From CAWGGS01 sp046704745 (GTDB lineage Bacteria; Desulfobacterota; Desulfobulbia; Desulfobulbales; Desulfocapsaceae): a stretch of 64,000 bases of DNA. Location of the stretch: positions 1-64,000 of the forward strand of contig JBJKRL010000024.1 of assembly GCA_046704745.1 (NCBI GenBank). The letters are read 5' to 3'. Numbering within the stretch: the first letter of the stretch is position 1; every line of letters starts with the position of its first letter. The notes beneath the pieces are model-generated. The model worked only from the letters and a program-made list of their open reading frames with translations. It was not told where the DNA came from and ran no database searches. A program made the translations under genes and the position numbers. Positions 43,773 through 52,155 of this stretch are shown here, piece by piece.

Positions 43773-44769
43773 GTTCGTCTCCTCCTCCAGTACCAAGCAC
43801 CAGCTTCCCTTCCTCTTCAAGTTTCATTGCAATTTTCACTATGGATTGTTGCATTGCTTCAACCTCGGAGAGACGGACCGGCCCCATGGCATCGAGATCA
43901 TCCCGTATCATATCGGCTGCACGTGTCGACATATTGGCATAAATCTTTTCTTTCATCTCTTCCGAAGCGGTCTTCAAGGCCATGGTCAGGGAATCATTAT
44001 TCACCTCACGCAGAATCATCTGTAGTGATCGACCATCAAGAGAAATGAGATTTTCGAATGTAAACATTCTCTTTCGAATTTCTTCAGCCATTTCCGCATC
44101 AGATTCTTCAATCGTCTCAAGGATATCGCTGTCGAGATTGTTTTCAAGATGTCCGAGGATATCTACAACTTTTTCGATTCCTCCCAGCTGTTTTTGTTCT
44201 TTTCCTGCTACCAGGCCGATCTCACGATGGAGGGCGTCTTCTATTCGATTGATGACTTCCGGCGAGACCTTTTCTATCTTGGCAATTCGATAGACGACGT
44301 CGGCCTGAATCTCTTCCGGTAGACATGAAAGTATTTCACTCGCATGCTCAACATGTTGAGTGGATAGAACCAGGGCAACAGTCTGAGGATGCTCTTTTTC
44401 CAGTAGGCTTGCAACCATGCGAGCCTGCATCAAAGCAATGGTTTCCAGTGGTCGGGATTCGGTGCCTGATATGAATTGTTCTAAAAGGTCATGGGTTCGA
44501 GCACCGGAATCGGTGGCGGCAATGGCTTTTTTGGCGAATTCGCCCCCTTTAATAAACAAGCCGGCGGATTCGACCTGAGCATCTCGATAGCTGTCAAAAA
44601 CCTTTTGTTTTACATAATCCGGGATATGTTCAATATTGGCCATGGCCCTGGTCACCTGTCTGATCTCATTGTCGGACAGTTCTTTAAATACCTGGGCTGA
44701 AACATCTTCCCCCATGCAGATAAGAAAAACAGCTGCTTTATTGAGTCCCGTAAGTGTGTCAATAGCCAT
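43765..44769 (-). CDS. fliG: Flagellar rotor/switch protein FliG
   Basis: C-ring protein that contacts the stator. The 334 residues show three ARM-like domains, with the middle EHPQTVALVLSTQ and the C-terminal charged helix (AADMIRDDLDAMGPVRLSEV). It follows fliF by 3 bp. Confidence 0.96.
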   Translation of the reverse strand: MAIDTLTGLNKAAVFLICMGEDVSAQVFKELSDNEIRQVTRAMANIEHIPDYVKQKVFDSYRDAQVESAGLFIKGGEFAKKAIAATDSGARTHDLLEQFISGTESRPLETIALMQARMVASLLEKEHPQTVALVLSTQHVEHASEILSCLPEEIQADVVYRIAKIEKVSPEVINRIEDALHREIGLVAGKEQKQLGGIEKVVDILGHLENNLDSDILETIEESDAEMAEEIRKRMFTFENLISLDGRSLQMILREVNNDSLTMALKTASEEMKEKIYANMSTRAADMIRDDLDAMGPVRLSEVEAMQQSIVKIAMKLEEEGKLVLGTGGGDELV

Positions 44770-44772
44770 GTC

Positions 44773-46410
44773 TTATCCTTCACTAAGCCAATGTTTTATA
44801 ATATATGCACATGGTATCGGGTTTCTAATAATTTCTTTGCGCATTGTTACGATGATGTCCTCTTCGATTTCAGGCAGCTCTTCCTCTTCCTCCACCGGTT
44901 CTGCCTCTTCTCGTCTTTCAATGCGTTCCCTCTCGAGCTGTTCGACGGTTTTGTAGTGTTCTTTAACTTCACCTTTCACTGTTTTGATGATGGGGCGCAA
45001 GACGAAGAGATAGATAAGCAGAGCGAGAATCGGAATGAGTGCTATCTTAACAGCAGGGAGATAATGATAAAAAAGTGTGGACGGAGTGGTGGCAGCGACA
45101 AAAGTTTCCTTCGGCTGTTCGGTAAAAGGCATGGAAATGATGTTGATCTGATCACCCCTATCAGAATTAAGACCCAAGGCTGTAGAAACCATTGTCTCAA
45201 GAGATTTTAGCTCTTGCGGCGAACGGGGCACAGTTGTAGCAGGTTGTTTGTTTTTTCCAGGTATGGTTTTATCGGCAACCAATATAGAGACGGAAAGTTT
45301 TTTTATCGTTCCCACAGGATCGATTATTTTGCTTACCGTCTTGCTGATTTCATAGTTTGTTGTCCGAGATATTTTTTTGCTGGTTGGCGTTTCGCTTGTC
45401 GTGGAAGGACTGCTGCTGGTTCCCTGCAGATTTGATTGGACTCCCGGAATTCCTCCGTTTGTAGCGGAGGTACCGGTACTTTCCTGGTTGACTTGTTCGC
45501 TTCTAATGACAGGATCGTCAGGATCGTAGTATTCTTGGGTTTTTTCAACTTTAGCAAAATCAAGGGTGGCCGTGACCCGGACCATTGATTTGTCTTTACC
45601 CATGGTTTTGTCGAGAAGGTCCTGGGCCTGGAGTTCAAGGCCTCTTTCGACTTTTTCCTGGTATTGAAGCATATCAATGGATATGAGCTTATCCTTATCA
45701 TCTGTTTTTCCGGAATCGAGAATAACCCCGTTTGGACCGATAACGGTTACATTGTCCGGCTCAAGACCAGTGACAGATCCGGCCACAAGATGAATGATCC
45801 CCTGAACCTGTTTCTTGCTCAAGGTTTTTCCGGTGGCCAGGGTGAGAATCACTGAGGCGGTAGCCTTTTTCTCTTCATTTTTGAAAAGAGTTTTTTCCGG
45901 TAGAGCCAAGTGGACCCGGGCGTTTTCTACTGGGGCGAGGGAAGCAATAGTCCTGGCAAGTTCACCTTGTAATGCTCTCGTGTAGTTCACCTTTTGGACA
46001 TAATCGGTCAGGGCGAAACTTTGTTTGTCAAATATCTCAAAACCAACCTCCCCGCCATTGGGAAGACCGCTTGAGGCAAGATTCAACCTCGTCTCATAGA
46101 GTTGATCCGACGGAATCCAGATGTTTTTACCTTCATTCTTTAATTCATATGAAATATGGTTGGTTTTCAACCAGTTGACCACTGAAGCAGCATCGGTTTC
46201 ACTGAGATTTGCATAGAGGAGTTGATAATCCGCAGTTCTTGCCTCTATGATCAGGATCGCGAATAAAAGAAGAGAGATGGCCACAATTGCCCCCAATGCT
46301 ATTTTCCGGGGCATGGGCCATTCCTTAATCAAGGTGAGCAGGTTTTTTCGTTTGATGGGCTGCTCTTCTGTTGGGTCAGTGGTCCCATTTAGGGCATTTT
46401 CTTCCGCCAT
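44773..46410 (-). CDS. fliF: Flagellar MS-ring protein FliF
   Basis: MS-ring protein of 545 residues with an N-terminal membrane helix (about 34-56, IALGAIVAISLLLFAILIIE), periplasmic ring-building motifs (ANLSETDAASVVNWLKTNHI, ENARVHLALPEKTLF), a second membrane helix at about 445-470 (IALIPILALLIYLFVLRPII) and an acidic C-terminal tail that binds FliG. It lies 101 bp after fliE. Confidence 0.96.
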   Translation of the reverse strand: MAEENALNGTTDPTEEQPIKRKNLLTLIKEWPMPRKIALGAIVAISLLLFAILIIEARTADYQLLYANLSETDAASVVNWLKTNHISYELKNEGKNIWIPSDQLYETRLNLASSGLPNGGEVGFEIFDKQSFALTDYVQKVNYTRALQGELARTIASLAPVENARVHLALPEKTLFKNEEKKATASVILTLATGKTLSKKQVQGIIHLVAGSVTGLEPDNVTVIGPNGVILDSGKTDDKDKLISIDMLQYQEKVERGLELQAQDLLDKTMGKDKSMVRVTATLDFAKVEKTQEYYDPDDPVIRSEQVNQESTGTSATNGGIPGVQSNLQGTSSSPSTTSETPTSKKISRTTNYEISKTVSKIIDPVGTIKKLSVSILVADKTIPGKNKQPATTVPRSPQELKSLETMVSTALGLNSDRGDQINIISMPFTEQPKETFVAATTPSTLFYHYLPAVKIALIPILALLIYLFVLRPIIKTVKGEVKEHYKTVEQLERERIERREEAEPVEEEEELPEIEEDIIVTMRKEIIRNPIPCAYIIKHWLSEG

Positions 46411-46511
46411 GAAAAAGTCCTTTTTTCATAGTAATAACAATTAGAATTAATCAACAGTTAAAAGAGATCCGGACTATTAGCCGTTTGTTACACAATAATC
46501 ATCTCCGCGGA

Positions 46512-46811
46512 TCAAATCTGCATCTGCATGATATTGTCATATGCATCCAATGCCTTATTTCTAACCTGAACGAGCATCCGCATGGAGATATCGGCTTCCG
46601 ATACGGCCAACATGACCTGATGCATATTTTCTGCTTCACCGGTATTTAACTTTTCTATTGCCGATTCACTTTTCTTGTCTGCGTTTATCACCTGATCCAA
46701 CGTGGAATTCAGATAATCCGAAAAACTTTTCTCCGATTTTGAGACCGAGCTCGAATCGGGTGTGGAAAGAGAAAGAGACGCAGAATTGCTGATACCTTGT
46801 ATAGTGTTCAT
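46512..46811 (-). CDS. fliE: Flagellar hook-basal body protein FliE
   Basis: Rod-MS ring adaptor, 99 residues, with the family C-terminus (NMHQVMLAVSEADISMRMLV, RNKALDAYDNIMQMQI). It starts 6 bp after flgC. The gene order flgB-flgC-fliE-fliF is classical. Confidence 0.95.
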   Translation of the reverse strand: MNTIQGISNSASLSLSTPDSSSVSKSEKSFSDYLNSTLDQVINADKKSESAIEKLNTGEAENMHQVMLAVSEADISMRMLVQVRNKALDAYDNIMQMQI

Positions 46812-46817
46812 CTCAAA

Positions 46818-47249
46818 TTAACTCCCTAGATCAATGGCTTTTAAAACCATTCTTTTTTCAGATTGGATGGCAGTGACATTGGCTTCATAGGACCTTGTCG
46901 CGGACATCATATCGACCATCTCTTTTAAGACACTGATATTCGGCATTGATACATAACCGTCCTTATCAGCATCAGGATGTGAGGGATCGTATACTTTTCG
47001 AGGCGGATCTTTATCTTCGATTATTTTGGTAACTTCAACTCCTTGAACAGATCCTTGGAGGTTGTTGTCCAATTCATCCTGAAAAGATAAAGGCTTGCTC
47101 TGAAAATACACTGATTTCTTTTTGTAAGGTCCCCCTTCCGGGGTTGATGTCGTGTCCACATTGGCAAGGTTGGAACTGATGGTGTTCAGACGGATTGTTT
47201 GGGCCTTCAATGCCGAGGCGCTGACATCAAAAGAGGAAAATATATCCAT
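46818..47249 (-). CDS. flgC: Proximal rod protein FlgC
   Basis: Rod protein of 143 residues, with FDVSASALKAQTIRLNTISS, NLANVDTTSTPEGGPYKKK, and the C-terminus MMSATRSYEANVTAIQSEK. It follows flgB by 34 bp. Confidence 0.96.
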   Translation of the reverse strand: MDIFSSFDVSASALKAQTIRLNTISSNLANVDTTSTPEGGPYKKKSVYFQSKPLSFQDELDNNLQGSVQGVEVTKIIEDKDPPRKVYDPSHPDADKDGYVSMPNISVLKEMVDMMSATRSYEANVTAIQSEKRMVLKAIDLGS

Positions 47250-47283
47250 GATTTTCTCCTGTTATTATTTCTTCTGCCATGGT

Positions 47284-47697
47284 TTACTGACCACCTTGGA
47301 TAACATATGACAGAAGGGCCAGTTTCTTTTTTAATATTTGGGCTGCGGCTTCATACATGATCTCGTTTTTAGATAAAGAGACCATTTCCTGGTCAACATT
47401 GACACCGTTTTTGTCTCCTATCCCTGTCTTGTCGGGAGATTTAACGACCGTTCCTGAAACATTATCGATACTAGATGTGCTTGATGGGATATGATGAGGA
47501 TTATCTGTCACAAGATGGAAACCGTTTTGGCCAAGAGCCTGACGGAGCTCCTGCTGAAATTCAAAACGGGCGGGAGAATAGCCGGGAGTCTCTGCGTTGG
47601 CGATATTTGAGCTGATTACCTGTTGGTTTGCCGAACGCAGATCCAGGACCTTACTGAGAAGGTTCATACTTGGGCTGAAAAGATCTAATGATTTCAA
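47284..47697 (-). CDS. flgB: Proximal rod protein FlgB
   Basis: Rod protein of 137 residues with VLDLRSANQQVISSNIANAE, TPGYSPARFEFQQELRQAL and C-terminal KNEIMYEAAAQILKKKLALL. It is the second gene of the structural operon, 37 bp after the secreted TPR protein. Confidence 0.95.
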   Translation of the reverse strand: MKSLDLFSPSMNLLSKVLDLRSANQQVISSNIANAETPGYSPARFEFQQELRQALGQNGFHLVTDNPHHIPSSTSSIDNVSGTVVKSPDKTGIGDKNGVNVDQEMVSLSKNEIMYEAAAQILKKKLALLSYVIQGGQ

Positions 47698-47734
47698 TTG
47701 TCAGCTCCTATTATTTCGGTTGATATGGGTTTAT

Positions 47735-50146
47735 TCATAGATTGTTAACGATGTTTTTATATTCCAGTTCTTTTTTGGCCAGGTCTTTCCACAGAGAGTC
47801 TTTACCTTTGTCGACAATTTGTTGTAAGAGCTTTACCGCCTTTTCTTTCCGCCCTGCTTTTTGGGCAATATCTGCAAGCCTGAAAAGAGACTGATCTTGA
47901 AATAAAGGAGCGTTTTCCAAGGTAATGTATACTTCTGCCGCTTTTTCATTGTCGCCAAGGTTATAAAGGCTTTCGGCAAGAATAAACCTAGAATAATCAG
48001 TTAGTGAATGATTTTTATTCTGCAAAGTCGAGAGAATCTTTGTAACTTTTTTGAATGATTTTTTTTGAAAATAGATATCTGCAGCTAATTGCTGAATATC
48101 GAGATCATCCGGAAGTGAAGAGGGAAGAAGTGCTGCCGCCTTGTCCAATTCATTAATGTTCATTAACGAGCGCAGATGAAGAAGCAGAACGTCATGAGCA
48201 TGAGTGCTCTTGGGAAATTTTCGGGAAAACTGTGTTGCGTAGGCGTCAACAATGCGATATTTCCCTTGGAGATAATATGATTGAATTAATGGAAAAAGAT
48301 ATTTTTCTTCAACAACCTTTCGGTTGAGGTTCATCAGATAAAGATACGTGTTTTCCGATTCATTGTACAACCCCAATTGCTGATAGGCAAAAGCGATATC
48401 TGATAGAAGATCAATACTCAACCATCTCTTTTTGAAAAAAACATCATTTTGCTTTGCCAGGACGAGAGCTTGAACGTATTTCTTTTCTTTGATAAGGCGG
48501 GTAAGTTCATCTGGCAGAACATCCAACAAGAGTGCTTGCGCTGTTTCTATCAGGTCACCGGACCTATAATTTCGTAGGAAAGTCATGAGGAGATCGATGC
48601 ATTTTTCATCCTTTCCTGTAAGCCGGTAAACCAGGGCTTCTTTAAAAGCCGCTTCTTCCGAAGTAGCTCTCGAAATAGCATTTTTTGCTATGATTTCATA
48701 GGAGTGTGATGTTCCAGCCTCCCAATTTTTTTTGGTAAGAAAACGAATATCATCTCTTTTTAAAGCTGCTTTGTAACCGGCATCAGTATCCGGAAACGCA
48801 TCTGCTAGGGTTGAAAAAGTACTCATCATCTCATAATCACTACTAAAATGAAGCTCCGACATAGCCTGTCGATACTCTACCATGCCTAATTGGTTTTTAT
48901 CTGTAATGTGATCGGCGAGTCTTTTATAACATTTTGCGGCCTCTTTAAAATATTGCTGTCCATACAGGGTGTCGCAGTATGCATTCAATGAATAGGAATG
49001 ATGATCAAGGAGGCTTTGGTCGCGCAATAGTCGATAACCTACAAAAGCCTTGACCAGATTGTTATTGGCATACCAATAATCTGCCTGGCGTAATTCCCTG
49101 ATTTTTTGGATGAACTTTGGAAAAGGAATCTCATCGTTATTCAGAAAATATTTCATCCGCTCTAATTGGTTTGTCGCCAGAGCCGTCTCTATACGGAGAA
49201 GAAGAAAGTACGGAGAAAGAGGATTGTCATTTGAAAGAGATGGGGACAGCTCTTTTAATTTATAATAACCGAGATTGGGATCCTCAAATTCTGCTTGCAA
49301 TTCGGCGAGAAGGAATCCGGCAAAAAGACTGATCGGTTCTTGAGGATAGGTGTGTTTGAGAAGATAGAGCTGTTTGAAAGCTCCTGAGAAATTACCCGCC
49401 CTCAAGAGTACCTCACCATATGTGAGCGCCAGGAGTTTCTTCTTCGAAACATCTTTTTCCGCTTGCAACCTGTCTAATACCAATGGTTCCATGGCATTCC
49501 ATTGCTCAGTCGATGCGAGATCATGCAATTGCGGAGAAATGAGCCTAAGATTTTTTTTCAACTCTGGCGGCAGAAGCTCGATGATCGGAAAGGGGGGAAG
49601 GGTAAATTGAACCGGAACCTTGATCGTAACCTTTGATTCATAACGGGTAAAGAAAAGTCGCCAATCGTGGGCATAGGGGGAAAGAGTTAACGGGTTTGCA
49701 TATTTGCTGTTTTCGGTATCGGGTGTCTGCGGTTTTTCAAGATCGCTAACTATATCTGTATGGGTTTTGAAAAGGACATCTCCAAGATCGATACTCAGAA
49801 TCAAGGAGTTGGCTTTGCCTAGTTCGATTTTCGCGTGTCGCGGCGCATATCTTAGGAAAAAGGAGAGAACGGTAGTCTCTTTACCAACGAGTGGCAAAAA
49901 TTTGACTATGTTTTGGTCTGGAACAAAATGCAGGGTGGAATCATTTATTAAGGCTCGATCTAGGATGAGGTCGATACGCCTTCCAGATTGCTTTATTGAA
50001 TATTTGGGGACAAAATCGAAAAATAAATGTAATTCGATAATATCTTTATGTTTCACCTCAGTAATTTTCGTCAACATGGGCGTGGCAAATGCTGGAAGAC
50101 GAAATGCCCAAAAGAGGAAAATGGTTATGAGAAATATTTTTTTCAT
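47735..50146 (-). CDS. Secreted TPR protein heading the flgB operon
   Basis: An 803-residue protein with a signal peptide (KKIFLITIFLFWAFRLPAFA), an AMIN-like beta-domain at about 25-125 (LHLFFDFVPKYSIKQSG, RIDLILDR), and many TPR-like helical repeats from about 215 to the end (LGLYNESENTYLYLMNLNRK, YNLGDNEKAAEVYITLEN). It is probably periplasmic and may interact with peptidoglycan or rod assembly. The ATG at 50146 is preferred: a frame start at 50185 would lie inside the sigma-54 promoter (50181-50196). It is cotranscribed with flgB onward. I do not recognise a named family. Confidence 0.85.
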   Translation of the reverse strand: MKKIFLITIFLFWAFRLPAFATPMLTKITEVKHKDIIELHLFFDFVPKYSIKQSGRRIDLILDRALINDSTLHFVPDQNIVKFLPLVGKETTVLSFFLRYAPRHAKIELGKANSLILSIDLGDVLFKTHTDIVSDLEKPQTPDTENSKYANPLTLSPYAHDWRLFFTRYESKVTIKVPVQFTLPPFPIIELLPPELKKNLRLISPQLHDLASTEQWNAMEPLVLDRLQAEKDVSKKKLLALTYGEVLLRAGNFSGAFKQLYLLKHTYPQEPISLFAGFLLAELQAEFEDPNLGYYKLKELSPSLSNDNPLSPYFLLLRIETALATNQLERMKYFLNNDEIPFPKFIQKIRELRQADYWYANNNLVKAFVGYRLLRDQSLLDHHSYSLNAYCDTLYGQQYFKEAAKCYKRLADHITDKNQLGMVEYRQAMSELHFSSDYEMMSTFSTLADAFPDTDAGYKAALKRDDIRFLTKKNWEAGTSHSYEIIAKNAISRATSEEAAFKEALVYRLTGKDEKCIDLLMTFLRNYRSGDLIETAQALLLDVLPDELTRLIKEKKYVQALVLAKQNDVFFKKRWLSIDLLSDIAFAYQQLGLYNESENTYLYLMNLNRKVVEEKYLFPLIQSYYLQGKYRIVDAYATQFSRKFPKSTHAHDVLLLHLRSLMNINELDKAAALLPSSLPDDLDIQQLAADIYFQKKSFKKVTKILSTLQNKNHSLTDYSRFILAESLYNLGDNEKAAEVYITLENAPLFQDQSLFRLADIAQKAGRKEKAVKLLQQIVDKGKDSLWKDLAKKELEYKNIVNNL

Positions 50147-50180
50147 GACGAATAAGTTGGAATATATTTTAATGATACGT

Positions 50181-50196
50181 AGCAAATTTTATTCCA
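50181..50196 (-). promoter_or_regulatory. Sigma-54 promoter of the TPR-flgB...flgE operon
   Basis: On the minus strand TGGAATAAAATTTGCT agrees with TGGCAC-N5-TTGC[AT] at 9 of 11 positions, with exact spacing. Transcription would start near 50171, about 25 nt before the ATG at 50146. Confidence 0.72.
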
Positions 50197-50241
50197 TATT
50201 TTGTTGCAATTATATAAGGTAAAGAATAATGAGAATATATT

Positions 50242-50433
50242 GAGCCACTTGCAAAAAGATCTTTTCGCCCAAACTCTGTTTAATGCTCAAAATATTATCC
50301 TCGGAGGTAAGCACCCTCCGGGCATAAACTCTAACTCTGATATCATTTATATGTCTGCGGTAAAATTTTTCGCATGCCTTGATTTTTAACCGGTAAGCGT
50401 AGACTCCGGGAATCCTCATTTTGCAATAGGCTC
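50242..50433. mobile_element. MITE-like element, 192 bp, with terminal inverted repeats and ATATT target duplication
   Basis: The left end GAGCCACTTGCAAAA (50242-50256) and the inverted right end (GAGCCTATTGCAAAA on the minus strand, 50419-50433) match at 13 of 15 positions. Both ends are flanked directly by ATATT (50237-50241 and 50434-50438), a 5-bp target duplication. The interior is too small for a transposase and holds an internal hairpin (CGGAGG...CCTCCG, 50302-50320). GC content is higher than the AT-rich surroundings. It is probably a non-autonomous element moved by an insertion sequence elsewhere in the genome. Confidence 0.75.
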
Positions 50434-50559
50434 ATATTGTTAATAATTAAATGATATTTTAAATCCAGCTGTGAATTTTTCTGTATTGTATTAAGAGATG
50501 TTAAAAAGGTTTTATGTGTCAAAAATATGACAATAGATACAAGATTTTTTTAAGCAATG

Positions 50560-50586
50560 GAAAAATTTTCTTTTTGGGGACGAAAA
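50560..50586 (+). promoter_or_regulatory. Candidate sigma-28 promoter for the cheY gene
   Basis: GAAA (50560-50563), 15 nt, then GACGAAAA (50579-50586). The -10 octamer is identical to that of the fliC promoter; the -35 deviates at one base. About 80 bp upstream of the CheY start. Confidence 0.4.
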
Positions 50587-50665
50587 ATAATATGTTATTT
50601 GATTTTTTAAACTCGCAGAAGATATTATGGTTTAGTTAACGTTCTTAATATTAAAGGAGGACAAG

Positions 50666-51037
50666 ATGGGAAAAAACGTTTTACTGATAGATGACTCCAG
50701 CACCATGAGAAAAATAATCGGCAGGTCATTACGCCAGGCAGGCATTGAATTTGATACAATTTTTGAGGCAGGTGACGGTTTAGAGGCTCTTGCCGTTCTG
50801 GAAAAGGAAAAAATTGATATCATTTTAAGCGATATCAATATGCCGAATATGGATGGCATTTCCTTCCTCAGGGAAAAGGCGAGTCGTGATGCAATTAAGG
50901 ATATCCCTGTCCTCATGATTTCAACGGAAACTGGTGACGATATCATTGGTGAGGCTAAATCACTGGGAGCTGTAGGTTCGATAAAAAAACCGTTTACTCC
51001 TGATAAGGTTAATGAAGTCTTAGGTCCTCTGCTTTAA
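50666..51037 (+). CDS. cheY: CheY-like single-domain response regulator
   Basis: A 123-residue receiver domain with the acid pair Asp9/Asp10, phospho-acceptor Asp56 (LSDINMPNMDG), Thr87 and Lys108 (KKPF), so it should be phosphorylated by CheA. RBS AAAGGAGG precedes the ATG. It lies in front of two CheX genes and a CheX fusion, which fits a CheY whose signal is ended by CheX phosphatases. A FliM-binding role is likely but not proven. Confidence 0.9.
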   Translation: MGKNVLLIDDSSTMRKIIGRSLRQAGIEFDTIFEAGDGLEALAVLEKEKIDIILSDINMPNMDGISFLREKASRDAIKDIPVLMISTETGDDIIGEAKSLGAVGSIKKPFTPDKVNEVLGPLL

Positions 51038-51058
51038 TATCAATAAGAGGAAAGATCT

Positions 51059-51514
51059 GTGAAGCTGAAAGAAAAGATAATCGAATCTACTCAAGAAATC
51101 TTTGCTACAATGGTGATGATGGATGTTGCAGTGGTAGACGAAAATGTCGAGAGTGGCGGAAAATTAAGAGATACGATTACCGGATTGATAGGTTTGGCAG
51201 GAACCGCTAAAGGCGTTTTGGCCATTCATCTTCCATTCCCGGTAGCTTTAATGATAACCAGCAATTTTCTCGGAATGGATGTGGAGGAAATCAATGAGGA
51301 TGTTGAAGACGCTATTGGCGAACTTGCAAATATGCTGGGTGGGAGTATTAAAACCGTGTTGACTGAAAATGGTAGAGATATAGATCTCTCGCTTCCCTCC
51401 ACCATTTCCGGTTCTTTATACAATTTTCAGCCATCAAAGGATGTTAATAAGATTATTGTTGGGTTCGAAACGATAAAAGGACGCTTTCAAGTAGAACTTC
51501 AACTGGAAAAATGA
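51059..51514 (+). CDS. cheX: CheX-family CheY-P phosphatase, copy 1
   Basis: A 151-residue CheX-like protein. The catalytic helix EDAIGELANMLGG provides Glu88 and Asn91 of the ExxN motif that aligns water for CheY-P hydrolysis. It starts with GTG at 51059 behind GAGGA at 7 nt. It is 21 bp after cheY and is clearly a paralogue of the next gene (shared IGEL-N core and TMVMM segment). Confidence 0.82.
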   Translation: MKLKEKIIESTQEIFATMVMMDVAVVDENVESGGKLRDTITGLIGLAGTAKGVLAIHLPFPVALMITSNFLGMDVEEINEDVEDAIGELANMLGGSIKTVLTENGRDIDLSLPSTISGSLYNFQPSKDVNKIIVGFETIKGRFQVELQLEK

Positions 51515-51565
51515 TTTGGGCTTTTCTAATCAAAAAACTAGATATTTTTTACTAATAATTTTGCT

Positions 51566-52039
51566 ATGAAACTGAAGGACCTAACGCTGGACAAAGAAAT
51601 CATTTCCGCTACAAGGGATGTTTTTTCAACCATGGTTATGATGGAGTTGGAAAGCGGTTCACCTGTCATCGGAAAAGGGGGGGCTATCACGTCTAATATC
51701 TCGAGTATGCTCGGATTTGGAGGTGGTCTGAAAGGCGTTCTGGCCATTCACTGCACCACTCAGTCTGCCCAAGGCATTACCAGCGCTTTTCTTGGCATGG
51801 AGGTTGAGGCGTTGGACGATGATGTGAAGGACGCTATTGGGGAACTCACCAATATGATTGCTGGGAATCTGAAAGTATTTTTTGCCCAGACGGGGATTGA
51901 TGTCAAATTGGCAATTCCTACTTCCGTAATCGGCGAATCCTACCACATCAGCGGGCTTTTTGGAGCGAACAGGACAGTTGTTCCTTTTGTAAGTGAAAAA
52001 GGCCCATTCTGGGTTGAACTGAAATTCATAGACACCTGA
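51566..52039 (+). CDS. CheX-family CheY-P phosphatase, copy 2
   Basis: A 157-residue CheX-like protein with the same helix, KDAIGELTNMIAGNLK, placing Glu93 and Asn96. The N-terminus (DVFSTMVMMELE) parallels copy 1, so the pair looks like a tandem duplication that has diverged. A 51-bp gap separates it from copy 1. It may form a heterodimer with copy 1. Confidence 0.82.
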   Translation: MKLKDLTLDKEIISATRDVFSTMVMMELESGSPVIGKGGAITSNISSMLGFGGGLKGVLAIHCTTQSAQGITSAFLGMEVEALDDDVKDAIGELTNMIAGNLKVFFAQTGIDVKLAIPTSVIGESYHISGLFGANRTVVPFVSEKGPFWVELKFIDT

Positions 52040-52065
52040 TAGATTATATCAACGAACAATATCCT

Positions 52066-52092
52066 TAAATATTTCCACTTTCTTACCGATAA
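52066..52092 (+). promoter_or_regulatory. Sigma-28 promoter of the CheX-CheX fusion gene
   Basis: TAAA (52066-52069), 15 nt, ACCGATAA (52085-52092): 11 of 12 consensus positions, the best sigma-28 match in the window. About 64 bp upstream of the ATG at 52156, it puts this gene in the late flagellar class. Confidence 0.75.
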
Positions 52093-52155
52093 ATAGTTGC
52101 GATGTTATGCAATATTTCAATTATTCAAGACGAACAGGTATTTCATTCATAATGT

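Larger units (their letters stand above)
50147..50665. other. Regulatory gap between the TPR-flgB operon and the CheY-CheX genes
   Basis: A 519-bp divergent gap, very AT-rich apart from the MITE at 50242-50433. It contains the sigma-54 element for the minus-strand operon (50181-50196), a TGTCA-N6-TGACA inverted repeat (50517-50532) and a candidate sigma-28 element toward cheY (50560-50586). Confidence 0.7.

Noticed and set aside
50210..50419. A 69-codon minus-strand frame (starting MRIPGVYAYRLKIKACEK)
   Set aside because: It begins inside the right terminal repeat of the MITE, lacks a ribosome binding site and runs out through the left end, so it is a chance frame of the mobile element.
50290..50420. 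GEMM-like riboswitch or structured RNA upstream of the TPR operon
   Set aside because: The GC-rich structured part is fully explained by a transposed element with matching ends and target duplication.
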